Shown here: positions 11,266 through 21,199 of the stretch, piece by piece | How the letters are laid out: the number at the start of each line of letters is the position of its first letter | Numbering within the stretch: position 1 is the stretch's first letter | Translations under genes and position numbers: made by a program | Source of the DNA: Shinisaurus crocodilurus | Lineage: Eukaryota; Chordata; Lepidosauria; Squamata; Shinisauridae | Length of the DNA: 64,000 nucleotides | NCBI GenBank assembly: GCA_021292165.1 | Contig: CM037876.1 | Location: forward strand, 210,511,825-210,575,824 | Direction: 5' to 3' | Notes under the pieces: generated by a model | The model's database searches: none | What the model was told of the DNA's origin: nothing | Seen by the model: the letters and a program-made list of their open reading frames with translations, nothing else

Positions 11266-11452
11266 GGGTCATGGCTCAGTGGTAGAGCACTTGCTTTACA
11301 TGCGGAGGGTCCCGGGTTCAGTTTCTGGCCTCTCTAGGTGGAGCTGGGAGGGATCCCTGCCTGGTGCCCTGGAGGGCCCCTGCCAGTCAGAGCAGACTGT
11401 ATTTTGCTAGTTTGACCAATAATCTGACTCAGTATAAAGCGGATTTCTATGT
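11266..11452 (+). mobile_element. tRNA-derived SINE (second family), decayed
   Basis: The head has a good pol III A box (TGGCTCAGTGGTAGAGC) and a B-box-like GGTTCAGTTTC at tRNA-like spacing. The body then reads GGGATCCCTGCCTGGTGCC, GCCAGTCAGAGCAGACTG and ATCTGACTCAGTATAAAG. Another relic of the family is at 57789. It is not a functional tRNA: the acceptor stem does not pair and there is no CCA-side match. Confidence 0.65.
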
Positions 11453-11574
11453 GCTGTATCGTCATCCAGCAGGAAGAAATCTGCCACTGGTGATCCCCTT
11501 ATATTATTTGGCATTGAGTTGCCTCATGATGGGGGGCTTGATGGCAGGGAAAAAGAAAGGGGTGTTTCCATGAG

Positions 11575-11740
11575 CACTTGGCTGTGGCTCTATGGTTTAA
11601 CTCTGGCTTGTGTACCGGGGATCCCGGGAACAGGTTCCCGGCATCTCATTGGGGCCTCCTGCCTGGAACCCAGATGGCCATTGCTCCTCAATGTCGGGGG
11701 TAAAGGACTGGATGGCCCAATGGTCTGATTCAGTTTATCC
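11575..11740 (+). mobile_element. Second, more decayed copy of the same tRNA-derived SINE
   Basis: It shows the same order of landmarks in degraded form: CTGTGGCTCTATGG, GGTTCCCGGCATCTC, CCTCCTGCCTGGAACCC, ATGGCCCAATGGTCTGATTC and AGTTTATCCAG. It lies about 120 bp after the first copy in the same orientation. Confidence 0.5.
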
Positions 11741-13659
11741 AGTCAGTGGTCTTGGCGTGTTAATGATAGGGACTTCATGTTCACCCTATTAATTTTCGTA
11801 TGATCTTAATTATTTTAATGCGGGACATACGCCCACACAAATCTTGCTTCACTTAAGGTTTTTATAGCGAATGTGGCATTGCTCACTTTTCTTAATCCGT
11901 GTTGTCCTGGCATTGCCAACCAAGTCATGTTCTGGGCTTGCAAGAGCAATTTTATCATGCCAAGTCGTGCTGTTAGTTCGTGTGGCGTTTTTATTTGCAG
12001 TTCAGCGGGCATTGATACATACGCCCTGCTAGTACCTGACACCCATGTGCAGCCCCGTTCTGTTTCCCGTTGCCTCAACCGCTTGGGTATTATGACGTCT
12101 TTGTTCATTTCATGGTTTTGTCCCCTGCCATGCCATCCCTTGATATTAATACTGTATGTTTTCTTTTGCTGTTTTCCCCGGTGCTCTTAAGCCGTGTGTT
12201 CTCCATGAGGCAATTCCTGGATCTGCAGTAGCGTACCTGTTAGTCCTTTGAGGAGATGTTTTCATCATTTATTTCTTCACCCAGCGCATAATCGTGAGTC
12301 CCAATGCTCTTAAGCCATGTGCTTTCTCTGGTGGCTTGAACTTCTTTCATCACTTCATGACAATTTCAAGCAGGTAACTCTGAAAGGGTTACTTCCATTC
12401 CCAGAGTTATGGGATTCGTTTGGCCCATCTAGTTCCTGGACCTGATAATGACTTGCCTTCATCCTCAATGTTATTTATTTTGGTTCCCCTGTTTTGCTTG
12501 AGTTATGGGTAGTAGGCAGTGTGATTGGCTGTCATTGGGCAGTACTCAGGTGGACTTTGCTTCAGGCATCCTCTCTTGGCTACATGCCTCCTACAGGTGG
12601 GGATGGGTTCCCAATTTTGGGTTACTTCATGCTTTCAATAGAGTGATCCATGTCCTAGTATAATTGGTTTTGCCCTCTGATCTTCTGGCATGGACTGCCA
12701 TGGGGTGCCAGCTATAGCTGGGCGGGCTCATATTCTCATTAATGTGGGAAGGGCCCAATTTCATTTTTGCCTTCCCGGGAGACTGCTTGGGGTATCAGCA
12801 AGTGGGTATCCCTAAGATATGGGCAGCAATCCTTTGCCTCTACGGCATCAATTGGGTGCTCAGTTGCCATAAGTGCATTTCCTCTTCGAGGCCTCCTTTT
12901 AGGTGGCTCTAGGCAGTTCCATACCCCTTTTATTTCCTCTAAGGAAGTAGGGGTTTTTCTGTCAGAGGCTGCAACCGTTTTGGCAGTGCAAGGATGGTAT
13001 GCAACAAAATAAGGCTCGTCCAACCTATGTGCTTCCATGCACTATGTTTGGCCCAGATTGCTGATTGCGTCTGTGACAGTTTTTCATGAAGTGTATAGTT
13101 ATAGTCGGGCGTGCTTTATGCACCCTCGGTTGTCAAGGTGCGGCACATGCTAATTCCTGTCTGCCGGCCCTGAAATACAAGCCACCTGTTTGGTTCCCTT
13201 TATAGCCCCTGCCTAGCCTACGGGGCTTCTCTTACTACTGGAGCAGTAGGCAGCTGCCATGAGTGTCCATAGATACGACGATGGCCGACTCCAATCCTGG
13301 CCCAGGCAGGGAGTGCAATGTATTGCCTCCCTTGTAGTTGCAATCGCACATGAAAGCAACATCCTGTTCTTCGAACGCACTGGAATGGCTGTATTGCAGA
13401 AGCATAATATTACCCAAGTGCTGCCTGCATTTGCGATTATTCTGATCAACAATATTGAGTATGTGGCCTTTGCAGACTTGATAGTCAAGGCCGAGCTTTT
13501 GCTTCTCCGCACTTTTGAGAGGTGTGGTGTTGGTTTAAGACACTCCTGTCAGTCACTGGTACAGTACATGCCAGGTGCTTAGAGCATTCTACAGTCATCA
13601 GTTGTTGTTTTGTTTGTTTGTTTGTTTTGGACGGTCGCTGCTCTGAATTTTCCACCAGC
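11741..13659 (+). other. Unassigned interior of the Ngaro-like element
   Basis: In an intact element, reverse transcriptase, RNase H and recombinase would be expected about here. All frames are short and broken, and I could not identify an RT (YxDD), RNase H or R-H-R-Y recombinase signature. The longest open pieces (11873-12190, 12767-13012, 13259-13582 on plus) show no recognisable motifs. The region may be heavily decayed coding sequence or replacement sequence. A (TTTG)n run lies at 13604-13627. Confidence 0.4.
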
Positions 13660-14424
13660 TGAAATACAGGCTGTGGGCCGGTGGTGCTCAGCTGACTATC
13701 ATTCTTATATTCGAAAAGTTACCGTGAGTGGTGCTGCTGCTGTGCCTTTCTTCTTGTTGCAGGTCACTGGAGTGGATCGAGGCCAATTCGTGTGCTCGTG
13801 TTCGGACACAGCATGGTGTACTGGGCTGCCCAGAGAGCTGCACGGTCGCGTGTTGGACCCCAGCTTGGGATCAGCCGGATCGCTGACGGGCAATGTCTGG
13901 GTCGGCGTGGAATGCAGTGGAGCGGCCTCCTTCCGACTTTGCTCCGGTCAGGCCATGTGGCCATCCTCCCAGACGTGCTGGTGGTGCACCTCAGTGGGAA
14001 TGATCTTGGATTGCTCGAGGGCAAGTCCTTGATTGAGCACAGCCTGAAATACAGGCTGTGGGCCGGTGGTGCTCAGCTGACTATCATTCTTATATTCGAA
14101 AAGTTACCGTGAGTGGTGCTGCTGCTGTGCCTTTCTTCTTGTTGCAGGTCACTGGAGTGGATCGAGGCCAATTCGTGTGCTCGTGTTCGGACACAGCATG
14201 GTGTACTGGGCTGCCCAGAGAGCTGCACGGTCGCGTGTTGGACCCCAGCTTGGGATCAGCCGGATCGCTGACGGGCAATGGCTGGGTCGGCGTGGAATGC
14301 AGTGGAGCGGCCTCCTTCCGACTTTGCTCCGGTCAGGCCATGTGGCCATCTTCCCAGACGTGCTGGTGGTGCACCTCAGTGGGAATGATCTTGGATTGCT
14401 CGAGGGCAAGTCCTTGATTGAGCA
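13660..14424 (+). repeat. Tandem duplication of 380 bp (offset 385) covering the SGNH 5' half
   Basis: 13660-14039 and 14045-14424 are the same apart from two substitutions (near 13893/14278 and 13966/14351). The extra 5 bases between copies are CAGCC. Each unit holds a pyrimidine-rich acceptor ending TTGCAG and the start of the SGNH hydrolase frame. The first unit is therefore a truncated hydrolase start and the second leads into the rest of the domain. Confidence 0.95.
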
Positions 14425-14750
14425 AGCGTTTACGGACCTTGCTGTTGTGTGGCAGTGCTGGCCTGGGGTCCAGATTCTCTGGTCCCACATGTCTCGTTTC
14501 TGTGGCGGGGTGGTGCAGCCCCAACGCCTTAAACAGAGCGGGAAGAAGGCTGAATCGTCAGCTTTGTAGGGGCCTCGGAGGGGTAGGTTTTGCGATTCCT
14601 CACCCTGTGATCTCCTTGGCCCGGGGGGAGCTGTATCGGGCAGATGGCGTTCATCTCTCCGACGGGGGTAACGATATTTTCTTGGAGGATCTGCGAAGGG
14701 CCCTGCTCGAATTTATTCAGCGCAGGTGGGGGAGAGGGGACTTGGCTTAG
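14160..14750 (+). pseudogene. SGNH/GDSL-type hydrolase domain of an Ngaro-like retroelement, frameshifted
   Basis: The first part (frame 14177-14569) contains the block I nucleophile Ser in VLVFGHSMVYWA, a block II Gly in WLGRRGMQWSG, and the block III Asn in VVHLSGNDLG. The second part, in another frame (14418-14750), contains the block V Asp and His in RADGVHLSDGGND and ends at a stop before B1. A frameshift near 14500 separates them, so no single intact protein is made. In Ngaro elements this domain is the 3'-most coding unit, probably an esterase of unknown role in the cycle. That matches its position 15 bp before B1. A partial copy of the 5' half precedes it because of the 380-bp duplication. 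Confidence 0.85.
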
Positions 14751-14764
14751 CCAGTCCCTCTCTG

Positions 14765-15176
14765 TGGCGGTAAGTGCGGGTTTTAGGCAGTGGGGTGAGG
14801 TTCGGTGATCATCCCACGGCACCTTTCAGGTGACTGGCGATACCTTAGCCTCACCTGAGCCCAGTTTCACGGCACGGCCAGGGAGATAGGGTCCGCCTTT
14901 GAGGCCAATTCCTCTCACCCGCATGGCGTTTCATGGCCCCGTGCGGTGACATGGAGGAGGCCTTCCGACACCGCATGGTGTAAAATTGGGGAGTGGCGAG
15001 TTACAGCGCCACACCTCCGATTGGGATGCTTCGCCCATTGAAGGGTATACTGGCCGAGAGCCGGTCTAGCTAGCACCCGCACTCGTCCCTTCCCAGATCC
15101 TCGAATCAATAAATGTGGCCCATAATTTCACCATCATTCTGTGTCTCGACTCTTATTTCCTCTTTTGCGCGCGCAA
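14765..15176 (+). repeat. Split direct repeat B1 of the Ngaro-like element
   Basis: Matches B2 (15537-15949) with two substitutions and one indel. It contains a donor-like CGGTAAGTG at its start and an acceptor-like CACCTTTCAG 60 bases later, and an AATAAA at 15108-15113. It ends GCGCGCGCAA directly against A2. Confidence 0.93.
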
Positions 15177-15536
15177 TCCCCTTCCCCCACCAACGCGTAG
15201 CTGTTGGTGGGAGGACTATTTGCACGCGTAGAGGAATGAGAGGTGAGGCTGTTTAATTTAGAAACCACCTATGGGCTCAAGGCGGGGGGAGGAGCGGTGG
15301 AGGCCTTTATTAGGCAGCGTTGCTCCACCCTCTGCCTCTTTTCTCAAAGCAGCTCCCTCCCTCCCTCCCAATTCACAGTGTGGGATTTCTGGTCGCCGGT
15401 TGACGGGGCCGAGTAGGAATTTTGGCTCACCATTGCTGATTGGCCTGGTGGTGGTGTGCGTGTTTCGCCTACTCTACACTGTGTTCTTGGGTTGGGTGCT
15501 TTTTTGTTTTGCGTAGTCTCCCTGATTTGGTCACAT
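15177..15536 (+). repeat. Repeat A2 and the A2-B2 spacer of the Ngaro-like element
   Basis: 15177-15354 repeats A1. 15355-15536 is unique within this element, but a diverged version on the minus strand at 54.64-54.88 kb shares GTAGGAATTT, CTGATTGGCC and GTGTGCGTGTTTCGCCTACT. That supports the spacer being a real part of the element. Confidence 0.85.
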
Positions 15537-15949
15537 TGGCGGTAAGTGCGGGTTTTAGGCAGTGGGGTGAGGTTCGGTGATCATCCCACGGCACCTTTCA
15601 GGTGACTGGCGATACCTTAGCCTCACCTGAGCCCAGTTTCACGGCACGGCCAGGGAGATAGGGTCCGCCTTTGAGGCCAATTCCTCTCACCCGCATGGCG
15701 TTTCATGGCCCCGTGCGGTGACATGGAGGAGGCCTTCCGACACCGCATGGTGTAAAATTGGGGAGTGGCGAGTTACAGCGCCACACCTCCGATTGGGATG
15801 CTTCGCCCATTGAAGGGTATACTGGCTGAGAGCCGGTTTAGCTAGCACCCGCACTCGTCCCTTCCCTAGATCCTCGAATCAATAAATGTGGCCCATAATT
15901 TCACCATCATTCTGTGTCTCGACTCTTATTTCCTCTTTTGCGCGCGCAA
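15537..15949 (+). repeat. Split direct repeat B2, right end of the Ngaro-like element
   Basis: Same content as B1, with an AATAAA at 15881-15886. The end GCGCGCGCAA is followed by AAGGCCCT, the sequence expected next in the LINE interrupted at 9104. Confidence 0.93.
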
Positions 15950-16139
15950 AAGGCCCTATGCGTTTTGCATACTCTAACGCGAGTTCAGGAACTTGCAAGC
16001 TTTGCCCACGAAATGTCCTCTGCTCATGTTCTTGTTCAAGGGTGTGTATGGAGCAAGTTCTGGTATTAAATGACTGGAAATTAAATTCTTGGACATCCCT
16101 AGGGAATGTAATTATCCTTTAGTATTCACACTTCTCAGA
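15950..16139. other. Right flank of the Ngaro-like insertion
   Basis: Only the first eight bases clearly continue the interrupted LINE. The rest is AT-rich and unassigned. Confidence 0.4.
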
Positions 16140-16468
16140 ATGTTATGATGCTGTTCTCTGATGTACATAAATAGGGGGAAATGTGAACAGAAATGTCTAT
16201 ATTTGTGGGGAAAATGTACAGAACAGCATTATATTAAGGAAAACCGCTTGCAAAAATGCATATATTAGGCAACCTGGTGTACAAAAATGTCTATATTAGG
16301 CAAGCTGTGTATATTAGTAACAATGCACACAAAAATGTAAATACATTTTCATGCAGATTTTTTTAAAAAAATTGCACACTGATACAGAAATGGATGAAAC
16401 ATATTTAAGATGAGAAACTAAGAAACTGAGAGAAATCAAAATTGACAGAGTCATCCATCCCTATCTCT
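16140..16468 (-). mobile_element. hAT-like non-autonomous element, AT-rich family, minus orientation
   Basis: Read on the minus strand, the end near 16468 starts TAGGGATGGATGACTCTGTC and continues TCTCTCAGTTTCTTAG. The interior holds TTGCAAGCGGTTTTCC. All of this is shared, in the other orientation, with 58815-59285. TAGGGATG ends fit hAT. Confidence 0.6.
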
Positions 16469-16584
16469 GAATGCCAGTAGCTCGGGCTTAGCATCTTGTT
16501 GGCCACTGTTGGAGCAGATGAGATGGGCATCTTTTCTCATCCAGCAGGGCTATTAATGCTTTTATAGAATACTTTTTGTTTTTT

Positions 16585-17381
16585 TGTTTATTCATAGAAT
16601 CATAGAATCATAAAATAGCAGAGTTGGAAGGGGCCTATAAGGCCATCAACTCCAACCCCTTGCTCAATGCAGGAATCCAAGTCAAAAGCATCCCTGACAG
16701 ATGGCTGTCCAGCTGCACCTTGAATGCCTCCAGTGTTGGAGAGCCCATCACCTCCCTAGGTAGTTGGTTCCATTGTCTTATTGCTCTAACAGTCAGGAAA
16801 ATTTTCCTGATGTTTAGGTGGAATCTGGGTTCCTGTAACTTGAGCCCATTATTCCATGTCCTGCAAACTTGGATGATCGAGAAGAGATCCTGCCCCTCCT
16901 CTGTGTGACAGCCCTTCAAGTACTGGAAGAGTGCTATGCTATCTCCCCTCAGTCTTCTCTTCTGAAGACTAAATATGCCCAGTTCTTTCAGTCTCTTCTC
17001 ATAGGGCTTTGTTTCCAGTCCCCTAATCATCTTTGTTGCCCATCTCTGAACCTGTTCCAGTTTGTCTATATCCTTCTTAAAATGTGGTGCCCAGAACTAG
17101 ATGCAGTACCCAAGATGAGGCCCAACCACTGCTGAGTAGAGGGGAACCAGCACTTCCCACAATTTGGAAGCTATACTTCTATTAATGCAGCCCAAAATAG
17201 CATTTGCCTTTTTTGCAGCCACATGATCACATTGCCAGGCTCATATTCAGCTTGTGATCTACAACAATTCCAAGATCTTTCTCACTTGTAGTATTGCCTG
17301 GAGAGAGGCAAATCTTCAAAAAGGGCAGGGGGAAGGAGGATCTGGGAAACTATAGCCCAGTCAGTCTGACTTCAATATTCA
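16585..17381 (-). mobile_element. CR1 LINE, 5'-truncated with inverted 5' segment
   Basis: 16592-17300 on the minus strand is the CR1 3' end. It has the ORF2 C-terminus (RGLETKPYEKRLKELGIFSL, then RLRGDSIALFQYLKG and AIRQWNQLPREVMGSPTLEA) followed by a short 3'UTR and the CR1 terminal repeat (ATTCTATGAT) at 16592-16613. The frame at 16635-17030 is open, 131 residues. From about 17300 to 17381 the orientation flips. The plus strand there reads as an upstream CR1 reverse-transcriptase piece (FKKG, then GNYSPVSLTSI). This arrangement is the classic product of twin priming. Confidence 0.85.
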
Positions 17382-18589
17382 CTTCCCTGATCTTGGTGGG
17401 AGCCTCCCTTGAAGTACACAGAAGCTGCGCGTGACTTGTGTACTACAGTTTGGCTGATGCTTGATACGGTATATTTGGCCATTAAATGCAATGTGAACAT
17501 GTGCTGATAGTTACCATAAATACCACACTGGTTTATCTTAAAAGTTGTTATGGATTTGACTCTCCCTGGGATATATTGGGCATGCTTTCCATCTCCGAAG
17601 TCAGTTGGAATTTTGCCTAGAAAAGGACAGTAGGATCAGTAAGGCAAGTGGCTCTATGGTTTTTGAATGTGATTATCACATTGGTGACATGCTGTGATTT
17701 TCATATCCATCACCACATTATGTTACTGAATACAACTCACACTCCAAGACATCTTATCAATTCGCATGCATAATGGGCCTCACGGGGAAATTAACAAAGT
17801 GCATTATTCTGAGATTACTTTCTCTAAATCTTCTTATCTCTGATGTAAAGGTGCTGTTTACACCAGGAAACATGGGGCATCTATTTTTAAAAGGATAAAT
17901 TAGCATAGGACTTGCCCATGTGGCACTAGGCACTAATTCACTGGACATCACCAACCATATTAAAGATGACATCATGAAGATGCCAGCATGTCTGATATGG
18001 AGTCCCCATTGCTTGAAATCTTTACATGAAAACATTTCCTAAAGATAAGCAAAAAAACCCCATGCTCTTTGGGTGAGTGATGAATCTTTTTGTATAGTTC
18101 CCAGTATCCTATGGCACTGCCGTATAGGGCTTTGGAACAGCTTAGTATAAGGGTCACGGCTACTGACTGGGATGCCCCAAAAGAGCAGCAAGAGATGAAA
18201 TGTAGGTGGACCTGTGCTTCTCCTCCTCATCCTTCCAGAATTTGTTCAAAGTAGGGGAGATGTGCATTCTGTCTCCACATCAATGCATGTTTCTCCACAG
18301 GGGATGTGCACATCTCATCCCTTTGGATGAGATCTGAATTGTGAGGAGAATTACAACTCACACATGTTTCCTTTCATGCCACATCTTTCAAATGTCTGAG
18401 CCCTATGCAGGTGTTCACCTGCTCGTGTGTAGGGCAAAAGTGGGGACGGACAGGGACATGTAACTTGTAAGTCATGCCCCCAATGTCTCTGCATTCCTGG
18501 CTGCCGATTAGACCTTCAGGCATTGAACAAAAAGTGCTCTGTAAGCACATTCAGCTTACAGAGCTCCCATGACTAAACCCTGATAAGAC
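17382..18589. other. No gene recognised
   Basis: Mixed DNA with short frames only. No domain, splice-exon pattern or repeat family was recognised. Confidence 0.45.
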
Positions 18590-18945
18590 AAAGGAAGTGA
18601 GGCAGGTGGCTACTAGGAGGAGGGCCTTTTCTGCTGTGGCACCCCAGTTATGGAATGAGCTCCCCAAAGAGCCTGGCGCCTACTTTGTATTCTTTCCGGC
18701 ACCAGGTGAAGACCTTTCTGTTCTCCCAGGCATTTTAATCATTTTAATCATTTTAATCTTGTAATTGTTCTTAATTCCGTTATTGTAACTGCTGCTGCTA
18801 GCTCTGCTGTTTGTTTTTAATCTGTGGTTTTAAATTTTATATTTTATATTGTATTTTATTATTTTAGCTGTTGTAAACCACCCAGAGAGCTTCGGCTATT
18901 GGGCGGTATAAAAATGTATTAAATAAATAAATAAATAAATAAAAT
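18590..18945 (+). mobile_element. CR1/L2-group LINE 3' end
   Basis: The start encodes a broken version of the terminal ORF2 motif (RRAFSAVAPQLWNELP). A T/A-rich 3'UTR follows, with GTAAACCACCCAGAGAGCTT and GGGCGGTATAAAAATG, and then the (AAATA)n tail at 18925-18945. Minus-strand relatives lie at 45.4, 46.5 and 8.4 kb. Confidence 0.85.
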
Positions 18946-19668
18946 AAGCCAAAAGTGCATGTAGAAAGCAGTATCCAGGTAGGGATGGATGAGAATTTCA
19001 TTGGGTTTAGAATAAGAATGTACTAATATTCACAATTGTCTTCATATATGGAATGGAAAGAACATGAGATTAAAAAAAAATTGAACCTGGGAGAAGGAAA
19101 AAATGGGCAAATTTGTCCAATTTCAGAGTGATGGTCCTGGGATTTTTTAGCTGGGGAATTTAATCTGATACCTTATACATGTATAGCATAATTTCAGCTT
19201 CTGAGCAACAGGCAGCACCCAGCTCTCAGTTTTAGCCCCAAACTTGCCACAAGATTGATTAGTGTGTTTTTAAACATTAATCTTAATGTTACAAAAGTAA
19301 TTTAACTTTAAATATTTTTCAGTTCTTGTAAGAAAACATATACAGAATAGAACACCGCCACCTACAAGGGCCATTTCCATTCTGTTTAAATCTTCTGGAT
19401 TGCCAAGAGAAAGAAAATAATGAATAGCCATAGCCCTAAGTATGGATTCATGAGAAGACACAGAACTGGAACACTGCTGGCATTTACTTCTGGAAAATGT
19501 ATCCTTGTGTCAAGGGCCGAAGTGAGGGCTAAAAGAAACATACAACAACGTATTTATTCTCATGGCAGATGTAGCAAGAAGAGAAAGTGACACACAATTC
19601 CAACTTGAGGACAATGTTTATGTAAATATGGAGCATTTGTAGAGGAAAGGAAGATAGGGTGGGGCTAG
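18946..19668. other. No gene recognised
   Basis: AT-rich DNA with an A-run near 19073-19080. No coding or repeat family was recognised with confidence. Confidence 0.4.
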
Positions 19669-19932
19669 GGGTGCACAAACTGGGTTAAATCCATTCTGTC
19701 TGGGTTCCGTGGATTGCCAGGCGTCTTTCGTTCCGCCGTCTGCTCATTGACGGAATCGGATTTTTCTTAGGGATGCATGAGAATTTTGTTCCACTCGCGC
19801 GAATGCACACTAGTGCTAATTCACACTAGCACGAACGCGCATTAGTGCAAGTGCCAATTTGAACAAATCCACACAAAAGTTAAAAAATGGATGCAGATTT
19901 GAATCGCTTGCAGATTTCTCTGACATCCCTCA
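19669..19932. mobile_element. hAT-like non-autonomous element (TAGGGGTGCACA ends), degraded
   Basis: The left end is TAGGGGTGCACAAACTGGG. The right end (near 19926) reads GACATCCCTCA, a degraded reverse of the same type. The interior holds inverted CGCGCGAATGCACACTAG / ACTAGCACGAACGCGC modules. Confidence 0.4.
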
Positions 19933-21199
19933 GTGGGGCTCCAACATTAGAAGGAAGTAGATGTCGGAACAAAAGAAGGCAGCAGGACTGCAAAACTGGT
20001 TAGCTCATCTTGTATATAGTACATCTCACATATGGTTTGACAATAATAGCCTCATGGCTACCTGGGGTATGGCAGTCTGAACAGCCGCTTACTGGTATAA
20101 AATAAGACTTACTGGCAAGAAATTAACCAGGGACATCTCCCTGAAACAAAACATTTGAATGGAAGGAGTGCATTTAACTTTGGTTAATACTCAGCACTGG
20201 ATCTACTTTTTCAGAGTGCTGTAAAACCCTGTTGTCATAATAGCCTCATTCTATTATGCTTAAGGGACTGTCAGGTTTTCCATTATAAACCTCAGTGCTG
20301 TCAGTTTGGTAGCTTGGCTCAAAAATCAGACTTCTGCCTTAAAACTGCCTGGAAAAGTTTCATTTTTGTGCAGTCTGTCTGTCTGTCTATATTGTATCCC
20401 ATATTATATTGTTACATGGTCCCAACTTCCCTGAATAATGAGATGTTCCCGGGGCAGCATTACCAGGGTTTGGCTTATTTTATGGAGAGAACACTGGAGA
20501 CTTACAGCCTTTTTGTAATATTTGGGTAATTTACAAAAACAGAAAGAGGGTATAAATGGAAGCAAGCAGCATATGCACTCCTTACAGGCAGCATTAGATC
20601 CCCAGAGACAAGTATCCTGCAACCCAGGATGCTTCTGGCCTTTAGCTATCTACCTGTCATATTCTCTGCTTTTGTCTTTAGCTTTCTTCAGTTGTTCTCC
20701 TCCACATGTACATGAATGCATGGAAGACGGAGTGAGACTGGGCCTGAAAGCTCTACCCTGACAACACACACCGCACTATCCTGCTCCCTTTATCTCCATG
20801 TGTTCAGCAGTTCTACGTCATCAAAGATGTAGCACTGTGTGCTGCGTACTCTGATCTTGCAGGGCTCCTGACTGAGTAGAAGCCGACATGAGTACAACTC
20901 TAGACATGTAGATGTCATGCAGAACACATGGACATTGAGGGCTGGTGTCAGTGGGGTGCATACCAGGGCCAGCAGATGTGGCCCACTTCCTTCTCCACGT
21001 GTTAGTGTTTGCATGGATGAGTCCAATTGAAGAGGGCTTCTGTCTCTGTTTGAAAATGACTCTTCTTCTCATCCAAACACACACAACCCTTCATCAGCCC
21101 CCCTTCCACTGGATGGGTGAGAAGGGTGTATCATTAAGCTATGATGGGTTTCCACTTCCAAACATTTCAGGGAGAACTCAGTATATCATCAAACTACTG
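19933..21199. other. No gene recognised
   Basis: Mixed DNA with several short frames on both strands (for example 20404-20622 and 20945-21313) that show no domain. A (TCTG)n run lies at 20372-20389. Confidence 0.4.

Larger units (their letters stand above)
9103..15949 (+). mobile_element. Ngaro-like tyrosine-recombinase retroelement (degenerate)
   Basis: The element has split direct repeats: A1 (9105-9283), interior, B1 (14765-15176), A2 (15177-15354 plus a further 182 bp), B2 (15537-15949). A1-interior-B1-A2-B2 is the hallmark of Ngaro and PAT elements of the DIRS order, which replicate through a circle and integrate with a tyrosine recombinase. The last interior frame is an SGNH hydrolase, as known from vertebrate Ngaro elements. 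There is no target-site duplication beyond a shared AA. An AATAAA signal sits in each B repeat. The A pair differs by 1 bp and the B pair by about 3 differences in 412 bp, so the copy is young or was recently homogenised. Reverse transcriptase, RNase H and recombinase motifs were not recognisable at 10.1-13.6 kb, so it is probably non-autonomous or rearranged. Confidence 0.8.

Noticed and set aside
11266..11340. Functional tRNA gene
   Set aside because: A and B boxes are present, but the acceptor and anticodon stems do not pair and a SINE body follows. A second degraded copy lies 310 bp on.
13610..14032. 140-residue plus-strand protein (and its 119-residue repeat at 14058-14417)
   Set aside because: These are out-of-frame readings of the duplicated SGNH region. 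The catalytic motifs are in the other frame.
16635..17030. 131-residue host gene on the minus strand
   Set aside because: It matches the CR1 ORF2 C-terminus and lies in a truncated, partly inverted CR1.
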